A stretch of DNA of 64,000 nt from an uncultured Flavobacteriaceae bacterium. Lineage in GTDB: Bacteria; Bacteroidota; Bacteroidia; Flavobacteriales; Flavobacteriaceae. The DNA is taken from NCBI GenBank assembly GCA_947500445.1, contig CANMSB010000028.1:1-64000 (forward strand). The letters are read 5' to 3'. Below the pieces are notes generated by a model that searched no databases, was not told the DNA's origin, and saw nothing but the letters and a program-made list of their open reading frames with translations. Below, one piece after another: positions 63,007 to 64,000 of the stretch (position 1 is its first letter; the number at the start of each line of letters is the position of its first letter). The position numbers and the translations under genes are program-made.

Positions 63007-64000
63007 TTATTTTTCTTTCTTTCCATTGCCGGTCAATACGCTTAAAATGCCACTTTTGATACTGTTCCAAACATAATTGAAGAACGATTTTGTAGCATCT
63101 CTTTCCGCCGAAATCGTACCGTAACGGTAGCCCTCTCCGTCACCCTTCGATTCTTTATCGATAAAAATGGAGAGTAAGGAGGTAAGCACCTTGTTGACTT
63201 CCCTGCCATTTTCTCTTAAAAGTGCAAATTTGAAATCGGTGTACTTCATTTTCATGGTGCCCCGGGATACGTAGCGGTCTCCACCAAAAGTAAAGTACAT
63301 GTTTTGAATACTTCCGCTGGCCTTTGCGTTCAAGTTTGGTCTTAAAAAAAGATCGATCCTCGCCGCGGCCAACGAAACAATAGAGCCCTTGGCCTTAAAG
63401 GTACCCTTGTCATCGTTCTTATAAAAGGTAGTTGAGAAGGTTGTCGGTGCGCTGCCCATCAACGCTCCTTTCGTGGTCAGCACGATACTGTCTGTCGGTA
63501 CTGTATTGTTGTTCAAACCGGTAATGCCACCTTCTATGGCATTAAAAAATAAACGGCCCGGGGCCTTTTTTCCGGGTAATTGCTCCTCATATTGAACGTA
63601 TCCCTGCTTCCAACGGACCGCACCACATCTAAAGATGATGGGAACGTCGTCGATCAGGGCACTGTACATTTTTTTTATACGGTTGTTGTCGGCAACTTTT
63701 TTGTCACGGTAGAGATATAGGTGAGGTGCCGTAAGTTCCACGTCGCCGGTATGAAGGTAAAAGTCATTGCGAACGAAACCAAAGTCTATTGCGGATACGG
63801 TGAGCTTGTTGATGTTCAACCCAATATGGTCCCGCTCTTGCGTTAAAAGTTTTGATAAGGCCTTTTTGGAATATTTTGTGTTTAACCGAAGTGTATCGAT
63901 CCGTAACGTTCTATTTTTTATCTCCATCCGGCCGAGGGTAAGGTTCTCGGTTTTATTAAGCCTTAAGAATAGGCTCTCAGCGGCCATTTCGTAGGAATGG
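63007..64000 (-). CDS. AsmA/DUF748-like protein, partial (N-terminus beyond the window)
   Basis: The C-terminal 331 codons of a larger protein are present; the reading frame stays open to the right edge (the first Met in the window is at 63987 but is preceded by in-frame codons for HSYE). The strand-rich pattern with repeated LNINKLTVSAIDFGF, VELTAPHLYLYRDKK and QYEEQLPGKKAPGRLFFNAIEGGITGL fits the repeated beta-groove of AsmA-like/DUF748 proteins, which carry lipids between the two membranes. The C-terminus is a charged tail (GNGKKEK). Function inferred only. Confidence 0.75.
   Translation of the reverse strand, partial: HSYEMAAESLFLRLNKTENLTLGRMEIKNRTLRIDTLRLNTKYSKKALSKLLTQERDHIGLNINKLTVSAIDFGFVRNDFYLHTGDVELTAPHLYLYRDKKVADNNRIKKMYSALIDDVPIIFRCGAVRWKQGYVQYEEQLPGKKAPGRLFFNAIEGGITGLNNNTVPTDSIVLTTKGALMGSAPTTFSTTFYKNDDKGTFKAKGSIVSLAAARIDLFLRPNLNAKASGSIQNMYFTFGGDRYVSRGTMKMKYTDFKFALLRENGREVNKVLTSLLSIFIDKESKGDGEGYRYGTISAERDATKSFFNYVWNSIKSGILSVLTGNGKKEK

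Overview
The window is chromosomal DNA from a member of the Bacteroidota, almost certainly a marine-type Flavobacteriaceae. The evidence is the housekeeping order rpmB-rpmG-DUF4295-ftsY; many promoters with the Bacteroidota -7 box TAnnTTTG; weak or absent Shine-Dalgarno sequences; SPII lipoproteins with the family's usual short N-termini; and families common there (DUF2911, DUF885, DUF6515, fasciclin lipoproteins, carboxypeptidase-regulatory-like proteins). No rRNA, tRNA, CRISPR array, prophage or intact insertion sequence was seen.

Layout. 1-5551: a hexamer microsatellite, then AlkB-like and AraC genes, a secreted protein, and DoxX, DUF885 peptidase and MOSC genes. 5552-6544: a repeat-rich intergenic region and a Crp/Fnr regulator. 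6893-18113: a 12-gene, one-strand catabolic operon for acyl-CoA thioesters (two acyl-CoA dehydrogenases, an ACAD10/11-like phosphotransferase, three SDRs, an enoyl-CoA isomerase, two MDR reductases, a MaoC hydratase, DUF1330 and a haloalkane-dehalogenase-like hydrolase). 18245-25945: htpG, a possible small RNA, TetR-like/AarF/FabH genes, a CoA-binding protein and a sodium:solute symporter. 26430-37169: a dense stretch of core genes (recR, a 2-oxoacid dehydrogenase E2, a DnaQ-type exonuclease, FAH hydrolase, a broken Hpt gene, cinA, ribosomal proteins, ftsY, DUF2911, amidase). 37159-43583: serine hydrolase, a TIM-barrel isomerase-like protein, DUF3820, pyrG and yidC. 43808-49440: DUF6515, two fasciclin lipoproteins and MITE-like repeats. 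49441-64000: mnmA, a nitronate monooxygenase-like enzyme, a large propeller/HEAT/cytochrome c protein, DUF2007, an M28 peptidase, a serine hydrolase, a thioesterase and several secreted proteins of unknown function. An AsmA-like gene runs off the right edge.

The observations I would follow first are these. (1) An identical 59-bp segment lies just upstream of two unrelated genes almost 55 kb apart (MOSC at 5551 and a small lipoprotein at 60239), and the similarity runs up to both start codons, so it is a candidate shared leader RNA or regulatory element. (2) The 12-gene operon contains split ACAD10/11-type partners, which suggests a phosphorylation-dependent route for hydroxyacyl-CoA breakdown. 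(3) An Hpt phosphotransfer gene carries an in-frame TAG at codon 13, although both of its translational couplings are intact. (4) A MITE-like family has perfect 20-bp terminal inverted repeats bounded by TA. (5) A possible ~105-nt small RNA lies between htpG and the TetR-like gene.
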